From the NCBI GenBank assembly GCA_045639325.1, contig JAZUCU010000048.1, positions 124,001 to 188,000 on the forward strand: a stretch of DNA of 64,000 nt, written 5' to 3'. The translations under genes and the position numbers were made by a program. This DNA comes from RGIG8244 sp045639325. Lineage in GTDB: Bacteria; Verrucomicrobiota; Lentisphaeria; Victivallales; UBA1829. Below, piece after piece: positions 1 through 9,234 of this stretch. Each line of letters begins with the position of its first letter. Position 1 is the first letter of the stretch. The notes under the pieces were generated by a model. It searched no databases, had not been told where the DNA came from, and saw only the letters and a list, made by a program, of their open reading frames with translations.

Positions 1-1
1 G

Positions 2-889
2 GATACTGCTAACTATGAACCGCTGGATGAAGCGCATTTCGAATACAGCTGGCAGTGGGCATATCAGGATCGTTTTAAAGAAAAAGGCCTGACCGCTCTC
101 CTCGGCAGTGGTTTTGACCCCGGTGTGACCAACGTCTTTACTGCCTGGGCAATGAAGAATCATTTTGATACCATTGACGAATTGGATATTATCGACGCCA
201 ACGCAGCGGATAACGGTCATCCTTTCGCCACAAACTTCAATCCGGAAATCAATATCCGCGAAGTCACTTCCAAAGGCAAATATTACAAAGATGGTCAGTT
301 CATCGAAACTCAGCCCATGGAATTCAGCCGCGTCTTTGACTTCCCCGCAGGCATCGGTCCGAAAAAGATGTATCTGCTCTGGCACGAAGAATTGGAATCC
401 CTGACAAAGTTCCTGGCTCCCAAAGGTTTGAAAGAAGCCCGTTTCTGGATGACATTCTCCGATAACTACATCAAACACCTGGATGTTCTCCAGAATGTCG
501 GTATGACACGTATCGATCCTGTGATGTATAACGGCGTTGAAATCATCCCGCTGCAGTTCCTCAAAAAATTGCTGCCTGATCCTGCGACCCTCGGCCCGAA
601 AACCGTCGGCAAGACTTGTATCGGCTGTTATATCAAGGGCAAAAAGGACGGCAAAGACCGCAAGTATTACATCTACAACGTTTGCGATCATCAGGAATGT
701 TACAAAGAACTGGGCGCTCAGGCAATCAGTTACACAACCGGTGTTCCCGCCATGATCGGTGCGATGATGGTCGCAACCGGTAAGTGGTCCGGTGCCGGTG
801 TGTTCAATATGGAACAGTTCGACCCCGCTCCGTTCATGGAACAGCTGCCCATTTACGGTTTGCCGTGGGTGGAAGAATTTATTGATTGA
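2..889 (+). CDS. Carboxynorspermidine synthase / saccharopine dehydrogenase family, 5' truncated by window edge
   Basis: The frame is open from base 2, so only the C-terminal 295 residues are visible. The segment GSGFDPGVTNVF and the long C-terminal catalytic part are typical of the saccharopine-dehydrogenase-like family (Lys9/LYS1 type). In bacteria this family includes carboxynorspermidine dehydrogenase, which reductively joins aspartate semialdehyde to a diamine using NADPH. The gene ends 16 bases before nspC on the same strand, and that pairing is the main reason for the carboxynorspermidine assignment over true saccharopine metabolism. The N-terminal Rossmann motif lies outside the window. 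Cytosolic; no signal peptide can be assessed. Confidence 0.85.
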   Translation, partial: DTANYEPLDEAHFEYSWQWAYQDRFKEKGLTALLGSGFDPGVTNVFTAWAMKNHFDTIDELDIIDANAADNGHPFATNFNPEINIREVTSKGKYYKDGQFIETQPMEFSRVFDFPAGIGPKKMYLLWHEELESLTKFLAPKGLKEARFWMTFSDNYIKHLDVLQNVGMTRIDPVMYNGVEIIPLQFLKKLLPDPATLGPKTVGKTCIGCYIKGKKDGKDRKYYIYNVCDHQECYKELGAQAISYTTGVPAMIGAMMVATGKWSGAGVFNMEQFDPAPFMEQLPIYGLPWVEEFID

Positions 890-905
890 CCGGATTTGAA
901 CGATC

Positions 906-2054
906 ATGTTAGGTCTTGATCCTGCACGGGTTCCGGCACCTTGTTTTGTGCTGGACCTTGCCGCAATGCGGCGGAATCTTGCCGTACTGGAGAGTGTCAG
1001 ACAGCGTACCGGAGCAAAAATCCTCCTGGCGCAGAAGGCATTCTCCATGTACCATGTGTATGGCGTTATTGCGCAGACGCTTGACGGTTGTTGTGCCAGT
1101 TCGCCTCATGAAGCACGGCTCGCCAAAGAGGAATTCCGCAAGGAAGTTCATTCTTTCGCCGCCGCGTTTTCCGAACAGGATCTGAAGGAACTCCTGACGT
1201 ATTCCGATCATATTGTATTCAACTCCCTTTCTCAATGGGACCGCTTCCGTCATCTGACGAAACCATATCAGGGGAAAATCTCATTCGGTCTGCGCTGCAA
1301 TCCGGAACATTCGGAAGCGGATGTGGATCTTTATTCTCCCTGCGGTCCCAATTCCCGTCTGGGCATCCGCAGTGATACGCTGAAAGAATACGGCGGCATT
1401 CCGGACGGGATCGAGGGGCTCCATTTTCATGCGTTGTGTCAGCGCAATTCCGATGCGTTGGAACGGACCCTTGCGGCGTTTGAAGCCCGGTTCGGCGAAT
1501 ATATCCCCGGCATGAAATGGGTGAATTTCGGCGGCGGACATCACATCACCCGGGCGGATTATGATGTGGATCTGCTTTGCCGTCTGATCACATCATTCCG
1601 TGAAAAATACGGAGTGGAAACCATTTATCTGGAACCGGGTGAGGCCGTTGTGCTCAATGCCGGTTCCCTCTATGCGGAAATTCTTGATATCACCCATAAC
1701 CTGACGGACATCGCCGTCATGAACGTTTCCGCGGAATGTCACACTCCCGATGTGCTGGAAATGCCATATCGTCCGGAAATCGTCAATGCCGGTCTGCCGG
1801 GAGAATATCCGTATCTTTACCGACTGGCGGGACATTCCTGTCTGGCGGGTGACATTATGGGGGATTATTCATTTCCGGAACCATTGAAAGTCGGCGACCG
1901 GATCGAATTGCTTGACATGGCATTGTATTCCATGGTCAAAACGAACACCTTCAACGGCTTGCAGTTGCCGTCGATCGCCTCCTGGGATTCCGAAACGGGT
2001 GTTTTCTGTCTGCACCGTGAATTTTCCTATTTCGATTTCAAATCCCGCCTCTGA
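906..2054 (+). CDS. nspC: Carboxynorspermidine/carboxyspermidine decarboxylase
   Basis: A 382-aa PLP enzyme of the alanine-racemase-fold decarboxylase group. It removes CO2 from carboxynorspermidine or carboxyspermidine to give norspermidine or spermidine. Visible hallmarks are the PLP-lysine region LLAQKAFSMY (K44), HFHALCQ, the glycine-rich GGGHHI, the phosphate-binding EPGEAV and the C-terminal AECHTPDVLE that supplies active-site Cys and Asp. Length matches NspC (about 380 aa). It follows the synthase by 16 bases and probably shares its transcript. The ribosome-binding site is weak (GGATTTGAACGATC before the ATG). Together the pair makes polyamines without decarboxylated S-adenosylmethionine. 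Confidence 0.92.
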   Translation: MLGLDPARVPAPCFVLDLAAMRRNLAVLESVRQRTGAKILLAQKAFSMYHVYGVIAQTLDGCCASSPHEARLAKEEFRKEVHSFAAAFSEQDLKELLTYSDHIVFNSLSQWDRFRHLTKPYQGKISFGLRCNPEHSEADVDLYSPCGPNSRLGIRSDTLKEYGGIPDGIEGLHFHALCQRNSDALERTLAAFEARFGEYIPGMKWVNFGGGHHITRADYDVDLLCRLITSFREKYGVETIYLEPGEAVVLNAGSLYAEILDITHNLTDIAVMNVSAECHTPDVLEMPYRPEIVNAGLPGEYPYLYRLAGHSCLAGDIMGDYSFPEPLKVGDRIELLDMALYSMVKTNTFNGLQLPSIASWDSETGVFCLHREFSYFDFKSRL

Positions 2055-2197
2055 TTCCAATTTCAAATATGAAATATCTGTTTCCGGCGGAAATTGTATC
2101 CATATAATAATTGTTTATCCTGCAGTCTTTCCGTACAGGAAAAATACCTTGTTTATGAAAAATTTGAAAAAAATGCAAAGAACATGGTATTTTCTCT

Positions 2198-2226
2198 TTG
2201 CTTTTATTCTAGACCAATCTTATAGT
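2198..2226 (+). promoter_or_regulatory. Predicted sigma-70 promoter for the GH38 gene
   Basis: TTGCTT (2198-2203), a 17-bp spacer and TATAGT (2221-2226), about 60 bases before the GH38 start codon. It lies in the 211-bp gap after nspC. I see nothing else in that gap. Confidence 0.55.
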
Positions 2227-2286
2227 ATGATTGATTTCAAAAGATAAGGATACCTTTGAGCCAGAATGTTGTTAAGGAGTCATGCT

Positions 2287-5200
2287 ATGAAAATAAGTCA
2301 AATCCAGTTTGTTCCGCGTCCGCTGATTACGAATACCGCGCCCGAATTGCAAAAGGTTGATCTGCTCATGCAGGTTGATTTCAATGGACATATCAAGCTC
2401 CGCATTTATCAGGATAACGTCCCTGCCGGAAAGGAATTCGATCTTCCTGTTGCCATCGGCAGAAACAAGAAAACATTTCTGCTGCCTCCGCCGTCAAAAA
2501 ATGTGGAAGCGCGAGTCATTATCGTTACCCCGGACGGCACAGAATACATCTGGCAGGGAGAATGGAAAAAGCCCCGGGATTGGGAACTTTATTTCGTTCT
2601 ATCCTCCCACACGGACATCGGACTTCACAATTCACAATATGTTCAACGGTATCAGAGCGCAAATTTTATTGATAAAGCCATTGAAATGGAAGCGCAGGCG
2701 GAACAAATGACACCCCAACAGCCTTATCATTATATGGTGGAAGGTACATGGATCTGGAACAATTATGCCGCCGATCATGGGAAAGCGCAGGCAGAAAAGG
2801 TGCGTGATGAATATATTCTGCCCGGAAAATTCGGTGTCTTCAGCGGCATTGCAGGAAACTTTGTACAAGTCTTCGGGCTGGAGGAAATGTGTCGCTGCAG
2901 TTATGTCCGCAGAGAATTGAAAGATCAATGGGGGATCGACAGCCGGACGATGGCTATGATTGATAATAATGGGCTTTCCTGGGCGATGGTTGCCCCTTTT
3001 GCGGAAGCCGGATATGAGAATCTGCTGTTCAGCCCCAATCAATGGGCGCCGCTTAAATCTTCGGTTTGGACCATGGATGGGAGCAAGTCAGGCGGTACCT
3101 GGAATCCGGATGCGGGCGGCGGCGGTTCCCGGATCGATGTCCGTTATGATTCTGCGTTGCCTATGGTGTTCTATTGGCTTGCACCGGATAAAAAGAATAA
3201 ACTGCTTGTCTGGGCGACAACGCAATATATCTTTGGCGGTATGGCATTCGGTCTTTACACCTCTAATGTTGTGGATGAATACAATATCGAAGAGGTGGAA
3301 GATAAAATCGAAGAAACATTGGCTTTACTGGAAGAAAAATACCCTTGGAATTTCTGGTTGACCAGTTGTTATGCTGATGACGAAGAGCCGAATCTGCGTC
3401 TGACAAAATCCATGGCGGCATGGAATAAAAAATGGAAGTGGCCGAGATTGCAATCTCTGGGTGACCCCAACATGCTTTTTGACCGGTTACGCAAGGAGTA
3501 TGATGCACAGATACCATGTCTCAGTGGCGATATTACCGGCGGATGGTATCAGCTTCCGCCCTCCGCCCCCGATTATCTTTCCGATAAATTCGAGGCAGAC
3601 AGGACTCTGCCAAATGTGGAAAAGCTCTCCACGATCGCGGCAATGGAGAATCGGGATTATCAATACCCTGCCGATGCTTTTACCCGGGCATGGAAGGCTT
3701 TGCTTTTTAATGATGAACATTCATACGGCACCAGCTGTTATTCCGGGCGTAAAGTATATGAAACCTGGATGCAGCACCGGGATTGGATCGATTATGCTTC
3801 TGAAGTCAATCAGACCGAAGCCAGCCGGGCGTTCCGTGCACTGGCTGAAAAAATCGATATTCAGGAAGATTCCCTTTTGATATTCAACCCCGCCGCTTTT
3901 CCCCGGAAAGAAATCATTGCCGCACCCGACGGCAAGCCGGTCATGACGCCGGAAATTCCCGCATTCGGTTATAAAGCGGTTCCCAAAACAGCTTTGAATG
4001 GCGTTGATACTGAAACGATTGCGGTCACTGCTCCCCCGGTGATGGAAAATGACTTTTACAAAATCACATTTTCCACTGACGGGTCCTGCCTTTCTATTTA
4101 TGATAAAGATTTACAGCGTGAACTGTTGGATTCGGCAGCACCGTTCCGGGGTAATCAGTTTGTGTATACGCAGGATAATCATAAAACCTTTGTCACCCCC
4201 GGCAATGCGTCCTTTGTTCTCCGGAAAAATTCCTTGCTTTCTGAAGTCGAAATCCGGATGGCGGAACCCTGTTCCAAAGCCGCGATAACCACACGCATCT
4301 CTCTGCCTGCCCATGAAAAACGGATCGATATTGTGAATCAGCTGGATCACGTAAAAGATTTGTTCAATACCAACCGTTATTACCGTTACGGATATTATGC
4401 CTTCCCGTTTCTGGTGGAAAATGCTGTCCGGCGTGTCCATTTGAACGGATGCGTGGCATCTCCCGGCGCAGCGGGGCAGACCGGACATGGTACGGAGACT
4501 TATCTTGCCGCCCGGGAATGGAGCTGTGTGGAAAATGATTCCTTTGGTGTGGCATTGCTGCAAATGGATTCACAACTGGTGGAATTCGATCATATTCACC
4601 CGGATAAGACTGATGCGTTTATGAATGAGACCGGCTCAGCCATTTATTCTTATCTTTTCAATGACTGGCTTCAGAAACAGGTGCCGGGCGGTTCTCATAT
4701 CAATCTGAAATTCCGGTATACCATTACATCCTACGACGGTGATTACAAAACTGCCGGTTTGCTGCGTATGGCGGAACGTATGGCAAATCCCCTGATGACT
4801 TCTGCTGTTTCCGCCAATTCCGGAACGCTTCCGTCGGAAAAGAGTTATCTGCAATTGCCGGAAGTTTTACGGCTTCAGGCATTGAAACGTGCCGAAGATG
4901 GAAACGGTATCATTCTGCGTTTGAAAGAGGTCTATGGTGCGGAAATACAGTTGCCGCAGATCCTGTTTGCCGGATGTCATGCAGTCAGAAATACGGTGGA
5001 TGAACGCCCCATGGATGAAACAGCCACTTGTTTGCCGTATTGTACTGCAACTTATCGTTTGACCGGTTACGATGTGCCGGAAATAAAACTGCCGGATCCT
5101 GTACCCGGTGATACTCCGGCGGCAATTGGCAGCTGGTATACGGGATTGATTACGAAACCCCGTGCCGGGCACAGCGGGGATGAGGGTGTGCTTTACCTGA

Positions 5201-5451
5201 TCTGGGGGCAGAATATGGAACCGGACCTTTCTCATTATGAGTTGTATCGGTCACTGATACCGGGCTTTATTCCGGGGGAAGCCACATTCCTTGCCAAAGT
5301 GGAACCGGGCCCTTACCGCACCGGGATATACGAAGATTCCAATCTGGAAAATCACACCCGTTACTATTACAGAGTGCGTGCTGTGAATCAGCACGGTATT
5401 GCCGGTCCATTCAGTGATGAATTTTCCGGAATCACCCGGGAAGGTTATTGA
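2287..5451 (+). CDS. Glycoside hydrolase family 38-like alpha-mannosidase with C-terminal FN3-like domain
   Basis: A 1054-aa cytosolic protein with no signal peptide. The metal-binding HTD motif of GH38 is in SSHTDIGLHN (about residues 108-110), and the nucleophile Asp region is MIDNNGLSWA (about D226). A long beta-rich C-terminal half follows, as in GH38 mannosidases. The last 100 residues, with YELYRSLIPG and YYYRVRAVN, look like a fibronectin type III module, which is unusual for a cytosolic mannosidase. ATG 2287 was chosen because AAGGAG at 2274-2279 sits 7 bases upstream; the earlier in-frame ATG at 2266 has no such site. Likely hydrolyses alpha-mannosides imported as oligosaccharides. 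Exact linkage is unknown. Confidence 0.85.
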   Translation: MKISQIQFVPRPLITNTAPELQKVDLLMQVDFNGHIKLRIYQDNVPAGKEFDLPVAIGRNKKTFLLPPPSKNVEARVIIVTPDGTEYIWQGEWKKPRDWELYFVLSSHTDIGLHNSQYVQRYQSANFIDKAIEMEAQAEQMTPQQPYHYMVEGTWIWNNYAADHGKAQAEKVRDEYILPGKFGVFSGIAGNFVQVFGLEEMCRCSYVRRELKDQWGIDSRTMAMIDNNGLSWAMVAPFAEAGYENLLFSPNQWAPLKSSVWTMDGSKSGGTWNPDAGGGGSRIDVRYDSALPMVFYWLAPDKKNKLLVWATTQYIFGGMAFGLYTSNVVDEYNIEEVEDKIEETLALLEEKYPWNFWLTSCYADDEEPNLRLTKSMAAWNKKWKWPRLQSLGDPNMLFDRLRKEYDAQIPCLSGDITGGWYQLPPSAPDYLSDKFEADRTLPNVEKLSTIAAMENRDYQYPADAFTRAWKALLFNDEHSYGTSCYSGRKVYETWMQHRDWIDYASEVNQTEASRAFRALAEKIDIQEDSLLIFNPAAFPRKEIIAAPDGKPVMTPEIPAFGYKAVPKTALNGVDTETIAVTAPPVMENDFYKITFSTDGSCLSIYDKDLQRELLDSAAPFRGNQFVYTQDNHKTFVTPGNASFVLRKNSLLSEVEIRMAEPCSKAAITTRISLPAHEKRIDIVNQLDHVKDLFNTNRYYRYGYYAFPFLVENAVRRVHLNGCVASPGAAGQTGHGTETYLAAREWSCVENDSFGVALLQMDSQLVEFDHIHPDKTDAFMNETGSAIYSYLFNDWLQKQVPGGSHINLKFRYTITSYDGDYKTAGLLRMAERMANPLMTSAVSANSGTLPSEKSYLQLPEVLRLQALKRAEDGNGIILRLKEVYGAEIQLPQILFAGCHAVRNTVDERPMDETATCLPYCTATYRLTGYDVPEIKLPDPVPGDTPAAIGSWYTGLITKPRAGHSGDEGVLYLIWGQNMEPDLSHYELYRSLIPGFIPGEATFLAKVEPGPYRTGIYEDSNLENHTRYYYRVRAVNQHGIAGPFSDEFSGITREGY

Positions 5452-5487
5452 TTGGAGCGATATGATAAAAAATTTCCGGATTTTTCC

Positions 5488-5516
5488 TTGACTTATTGAA
5501 TTTGCTGATTTATATT
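5488..5516 (+). promoter_or_regulatory. Predicted sigma-70 promoter for pseudopilin 1
   Basis: TTGACT (5488-5493), 17-bp spacer, TATATT (5511-5516). It gives the pseudopilin gene its own transcription start, 48 bases before its ATG, independent of the GH38 gene. Confidence 0.6.
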
Positions 5517-5563
5517 ATCAGGAAGTTGTGTTTTTATAACATTAATTACTAAGGAGAGAGAGA

Positions 5564-6292
5564 ATGTCAAAAAGAATGTGTGTCAAGTCTAAAAGTGCAT
5601 GTTCACCTGCCCATGGGCAGGTGAAGCGATTCCGCTTCACCTTAATTGAACTGCTCGTTGTAATTGCTATCATTGCAATTCTGGCAGCCATGCTTCTGCC
5701 GGCTTTGGGGCAGGTGAAAGAATCCGGATATGCAACCGCATGTCTTTCCAACTTCAGTCAGTTCGGCAAAGCTTCCAGCGTATATGCCAATGATTATAAT
5801 GATTATTTGATGGGCGCTTACAATGACTTTGTCAACTCTTATGGTGATGGAACAAAGATCAACTGGATCGACAATCTCAAAAATTATTTGGGTACTTCCA
5901 ATGTCGCATACGGCGGACTTGCAAAAACGAAGACTTTTACCGGTCAGTTTGTCTGCCCCGTATACAAAAAAACTCCGCAGCAGGATAGCACTTATTTCAC
6001 GACCGGGATAAATCTTGAATATAATGCAAAGAAATTGCCCCGTTCCAAAATAAAATATCCCACAAAAATGGCTTATTTGGGCGAGATCGAAAACATTTAT
6101 TCTTCCCTTTATCCTACACTCGTCAGCCAGAACTATGTCTTGAAAGCACAGCATAATAAAAAGAGCAGTGTGACATTTGTCGATTCTCATGCGGAATTTG
6201 TACAGACTGCTACTGTCGGCTATAAAGACAGCAGCCGCAATTGGACGACGAACCCTGTGTTCTCTCAGATTTTCTGGTACGGAACCAACTGA
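5564..6292 (+). CDS. Pseudopilin-like H-X9-DG family protein (copy 1)
   Basis: A 242-aa protein with a type IV pilin/pseudopilin N-terminus, FTLIELLVVIAIIAILA at about residues 26-42, preceded by an unusually long polar leader. The conserved Glu at +5 is present. The residue before the Phe is Arg instead of Gly. The C-terminus carries HNKKSSVTFVDSH, a variant of the H-X9-DG motif in which Gly is replaced by Ser. A strong ribosome-binding site (AAGGAGAGAGAG) precedes the ATG. Members of this family are thought to be processed by a prepilin peptidase and placed at the cell envelope. It has its own promoter and terminator, so it is monocistronic, unlike the other four copies. Confidence 0.88.
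   Translation: MSKRMCVKSKSACSPAHGQVKRFRFTLIELLVVIAIIAILAAMLLPALGQVKESGYATACLSNFSQFGKASSVYANDYNDYLMGAYNDFVNSYGDGTKINWIDNLKNYLGTSNVAYGGLAKTKTFTGQFVCPVYKKTPQQDSTYFTTGINLEYNAKKLPRSKIKYPTKMAYLGEIENIYSSLYPTLVSQNYVLKAQHNKKSSVTFVDSHAEFVQTATVGYKDSSRNWTTNPVFSQIFWYGTN
5604..5640 (+). repeat. 20-bp perfect palindrome overlapping a second 8-bp hairpin inside pseudopilin 1
   Basis: Bases 5604-5623 (CACCTGCCCATGGGCAGGTG) are a perfect 20-bp palindrome. It overlaps GTGAAGCG (5621-5628), which pairs with CGCTTCAC (5633-5640) across a 4-base loop. Both lie in the coding sequence for the polar leader just before the hydrophobic pilin helix. The structure is absent from the other four pseudopilin genes. Confidence 0.8.
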
Positions 6293-6317
6293 TTTTTCTT
6301 ATTCAAAAGTGTACAAA

Positions 6318-6353
6318 AAAACACCGTTGCAGTGAATTCTGCAACGGTGTTTT
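6318..6353. terminator. Bidirectional intrinsic terminator
   Basis: Perfect 15-bp inverted repeat (AAAACACCGTTGCAG and its complement) with a 6-base loop. It is flanked by an A-run on the left and a T-rich stretch on the right, and lies between two convergent genes (pseudopilin 1 and the deacetylase). Confidence 0.85.
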
Positions 6354-6374
6354 GGTTTTAAAGCTTCTGCTTGA

Positions 6375-7061
6375 TCAGCGAACAAGATCGACCACATCCA
6401 CCCAGACCACATCGGGGTCGGCGGAGAGTGCGGCAATTGTTTCTTCGAACCGCTTCCACATACCGGGACTGTCCATCATTTCATAGGAATGACCCCAGAA
6501 ATAGAATGCGCCGACGCCATTGGCTTTTGCTTCGGTGAATTTACTCCAGAATCTCATATCTTTGAAATGACAATTGGAGTCGAGCCGATAAGGATTTGTG
6601 TTTTTCGTCACGTCATCCGTATTTTGCGTTGTACGGGCGTAAGCGAATCCATTTTCTTTCAGAACCTCAATTGCTTCATCCGTCACGCCGCCGCAAGGCC
6701 ATGCAAAGCCGGGACATTCTCTCTGGAACATATCTTCCAGAAATTTCTTTGCATCAACAGCACCGGCTTTGAATTTTTCAATGTCGCAGCTTCCGGCAAC
6801 TTCATGGTGCATACAATGGCTTGCCACCTGGAAATCGCTGTAAATTTCGACAAAATCCTTGAGTCCGATCCTGCCGCCGAGAAATCCCTGATAGGACCAG
6901 CTCGGGTCATCATAGGCACGCCATGACGGCATCGTTGTCACATCGCCTGCAGTACCGGGGCAGAGATTGAATGTTGCTTTTGCGTTGTATTTGCGCAAAA
7001 TCTCGATGAGCTTGATGTCGGTATAGACACCATCATCCCAACATTGAGCAACTTTGATCAT
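6375..7061 (-). CDS. Polysaccharide deacetylase family protein (NodB-like)
   Basis: A 228-aa cytosolic protein. It has the carbohydrate esterase 4 pattern: WDDG (D9-D10, catalytic base and metal Asp), SHCMHH (metal His, about residues 82-86), WPCGG in place of RxPYG, and a late WGHSYE. This predicts metal-dependent removal of N- or O-acetyl groups from a sugar or related amide. No signal peptide is present, so it acts on an internal substrate. It is the last gene of a three-gene operon, 21 bases after the isomerase. Short length and the lack of an N-terminal extension fit a soluble single-domain enzyme. Confidence 0.85.
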   Translation of the reverse strand: MIKVAQCWDDGVYTDIKLIEILRKYNAKATFNLCPGTAGDVTTMPSWRAYDDPSWSYQGFLGGRIGLKDFVEIYSDFQVASHCMHHEVAGSCDIEKFKAGAVDAKKFLEDMFQRECPGFAWPCGGVTDEAIEVLKENGFAYARTTQNTDDVTKNTNPYRLDSNCHFKDMRFWSKFTEAKANGVGAFYFWGHSYEMMDSPGMWKRFEETIAALSADPDVVWVDVVDLVR

Positions 7062-7082
7062 TATATCTCAAACCCCTGATAA

Positions 7083-7955
7083 TCAGTAAAATTTTGCTTC
7101 CAATTCTTTCATCTGGGCAGCGACCTTTTCTGCCAGCGGGAGGTCGGGGAGGACCAGATCGGGCAACCGGCTGAAAGGAATCATTTCTGCAGTGAACGGA
7201 CCATTGTAGTTGGCTGCTTTCAGCGCATCAAAGGTTGCTTTGAAATCGACTTCGCCCTTCATCAGGTCATCGCCGAAACCATGGAGCCCGCCGCCGCAGT
7301 CTGTTTCTTCAAAGTTCTTGATGTGAACGGCTTTGATGTAGCTGCCGAGAATTTCCGGATAATCCTGGGGACGGCCGTACAGGCAGACGTTACCCACGTC
7401 GAAATACATACCGATTTTCGGCGAATCGAACTGTTTCAGGAAGAAGAGCCATTCCATCGGGGAGATGAGGAAGCGGTTCCAGACGTTTTCCAATGCCAGG
7501 TTGACATCGTATTTTTCTGCGATCGGGAGCAGTTTCTTCACGGATTCTGTGGAGATTTCCCAAGTTGTTTTGTAGCTGACAACCGGGCGGGAGGGATCCC
7601 AGGCAACGCGTGTTGCACCGGCAAGGACCAGCAGGGATTCTGCGCCGAGGCCGCCTGCAATGCGGAGAGCCTGTTCTGCGCGGGAGAGAGCCAGTTCCCG
7701 TTCTTCTTTATCGGGGGATGCAATGCTGCATGTCCAGCCGCCGGAGAAAGCGCAGGAACGGAGTTTAATATTTTTGCTGGCCGCGTATGCTTTGATTTCA
7801 GCAGCACGTTCATCGGTAGTATCGAGGGGGAGCAGATCGCCGATTGTCAATTCGACACCATCCAGGCCCTGTTCTTTTGCCCAGTCGATAAATTCTTCGC
7901 AGGTACGTTCTGCGGTGAAGCCGCCGAATACCCAGTAATTCAATGCTTTATACAT
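7083..7955 (-). CDS. Sugar phosphate isomerase/epimerase (AP-endonuclease-2-like TIM barrel)
   Basis: A 290-aa protein of the xylose-isomerase-like TIM barrel family. Diagnostic stretches are LALENVWNRF, GMYFDVGNVCLYG and AVHIKNF, which place the metal-binding Glu, Asp and His of this fold, and the C-terminal GPFTAEMIPF. Members isomerise or epimerise sugars or inositols. The substrate cannot be read from sequence. It sits between a Gfo/Idh/MocA oxidoreductase (23 bases upstream) and a deacetylase, a common arrangement for oxidation plus epimerisation of an unusual sugar or inositol. Cytosolic. Confidence 0.85.
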   Translation of the reverse strand: MYKALNYWVFGGFTAERTCEEFIDWAKEQGLDGVELTIGDLLPLDTTDERAAEIKAYAASKNIKLRSCAFSGGWTCSIASPDKEERELALSRAEQALRIAGGLGAESLLVLAGATRVAWDPSRPVVSYKTTWEISTESVKKLLPIAEKYDVNLALENVWNRFLISPMEWLFFLKQFDSPKIGMYFDVGNVCLYGRPQDYPEILGSYIKAVHIKNFEETDCGGGLHGFGDDLMKGEVDFKATFDALKAANYNGPFTAEMIPFSRLPDLVLPDLPLAEKVAAQMKELEAKFY

Positions 7956-7978
7956 AATTCTGATTCCTTTTTATTCTA

Positions 7979-9019
7979 TCAGTACTGAACTTTGACTCTT
8001 TCACCGCAGTCGACAGAATCCTGTTCTGCCATGACAACTTTGAATGCATTGGAAACGCTGGCGTAGTTCTGATATTTATCGGGAGTGACGTTGTTGAGAA
8101 TGCAGTTGACGAAATATTCCAGTTCGACGTGCCAGCCGGTTGTTGCGGGCAGTTCGGGAGTTTCGACCGTGCCGTCATTCCAATAAATCTTGAAGCCTTC
8201 GCTCATCAAGCGGATCGTGCATTTTTCGCAAATGATCTGGAAAGACATTTCGAAGGGAACGCCAGTGGGAGCACCCCAGCCGCCTTCTGCTTCAACCACA
8301 GTGCCGTCGCCGTAATGATACAGCGTGATCACATGGTCGATACCGCCGTTTTTGCTGCAGAGAGCGCGTCCGACGGATGTAACGGAATCGGGTCTGCCGA
8401 AGAAGTAGCAGATGGCATCGGTGTCATGCAGGTGCATATCGAGGAGGGCGCCGCCGGAACGTTCTTTATCCATGAACCAGTTTTCCCAGTGGTTGCCGTC
8501 GATAGAGGGAGAAAGGCGGCGGAAAGTGGCAGTGAGCATCTTACCGCATTTGCCGGATTGGAACAGTTCCCAGGCGTAACGGTATTCGGGCCATGCGCGG
8601 ACGCACATACCGAAGTTGATGAAAGATTTTGCATTGGCGATCGCTGCGCCGATTTCTTTTTCCTGTTCCCGGTTGCGGCACAGGGGTTTTTCTGCAAAAA
8701 CGTGTTTGCCGGCTGCGAGAGCGGCAAGGATATATTTTGCATGATCGGGTGTGGGACAGCAGATGTCTACCAGTTCCACTTCCGGATCGTTGATCAGGTC
8801 GAATGCATTTTCGTATGTATTGATTCCATCCATGCAGAGGGGGACGGAGTTGTCAGAATTACCGATGTTGCCGATGACGCTGGAGATATCGCCTGCACGT
8901 TTTTTTGCATCGACGTCTGCAAGAGCAACGATTTTTGCGTTGGGCATGGCTTCATAAATACGGAAATGGGTGCTGCCCATGAAGCCGAGTCCGATAAGAC
9001 CTACTTTTACTTGTTTCAT
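7979..9019 (-). CDS. Gfo/Idh/MocA family NAD(P)-dependent oxidoreductase
   Basis: A 346-aa protein starting with the Rossmann motif GLIGLGFMGSTH (about residues 8-19), followed by the acidic ADVD that suggests NAD preference, and the family EKPLC motif with the catalytic Lys. The C-terminal alpha/beta domain carries MHLHDTDAICYFFG. It oxidises or reduces a sugar, inositol or derivative. First gene of the operon with the isomerase and deacetylase. The leader contains a good ribosome-binding site (AGGAGAAA just before the ATG) and a near-consensus promoter at 9082-9110. The operon is divergent from the PocR/AraC regulator, its probable controller. Confidence 0.88.
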   Translation of the reverse strand: MKQVKVGLIGLGFMGSTHFRIYEAMPNAKIVALADVDAKKRAGDISSVIGNIGNSDNSVPLCMDGINTYENAFDLINDPEVELVDICCPTPDHAKYILAALAAGKHVFAEKPLCRNREQEKEIGAAIANAKSFINFGMCVRAWPEYRYAWELFQSGKCGKMLTATFRRLSPSIDGNHWENWFMDKERSGGALLDMHLHDTDAICYFFGRPDSVTSVGRALCSKNGGIDHVITLYHYGDGTVVEAEGGWGAPTGVPFEMSFQIICEKCTIRLMSEGFKIYWNDGTVETPELPATTGWHVELEYFVNCILNNVTPDKYQNYASVSNAFKVVMAEQDSVDCGERVKVQY

Positions 9020-9081
9020 AATTTTTCTCCTGTTGTATAATCTGCCGGGTCAATCCGGACAGTTGTTTTACTGTTATGTGT

Positions 9082-9110
9082 ATTATATCATGGAATCTCC
9101 GATTTGTAAA
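9082..9110 (-). promoter_or_regulatory. Strong predicted sigma-70 promoter of the oxidoreductase operon
   Basis: Read on the minus strand: TTTACA (9105-9110), 17-bp spacer, TATAAT (9082-9087). Start site expected near 9075, about 55 bases before the oxidoreductase ATG. Confidence 0.75.
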
Positions 9111-9234
9111 TAGATAAACTTGCAAAATGTTTGGATTTTTTTGCAATATACTGCATTTTTCTCCATTTTTCTTCTTGTATTTCCCGGTTTTTGACATACA
9201 TTATCAATCAAATTGAAAATCAACGGTGAACATC

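Noticed and set aside
9191..9219. TTGACA before the PocR/AraC gene as its promoter
   Set aside because: No good -10 at 16-18 bp, and the predicted start would fall on the ribosome-binding site.
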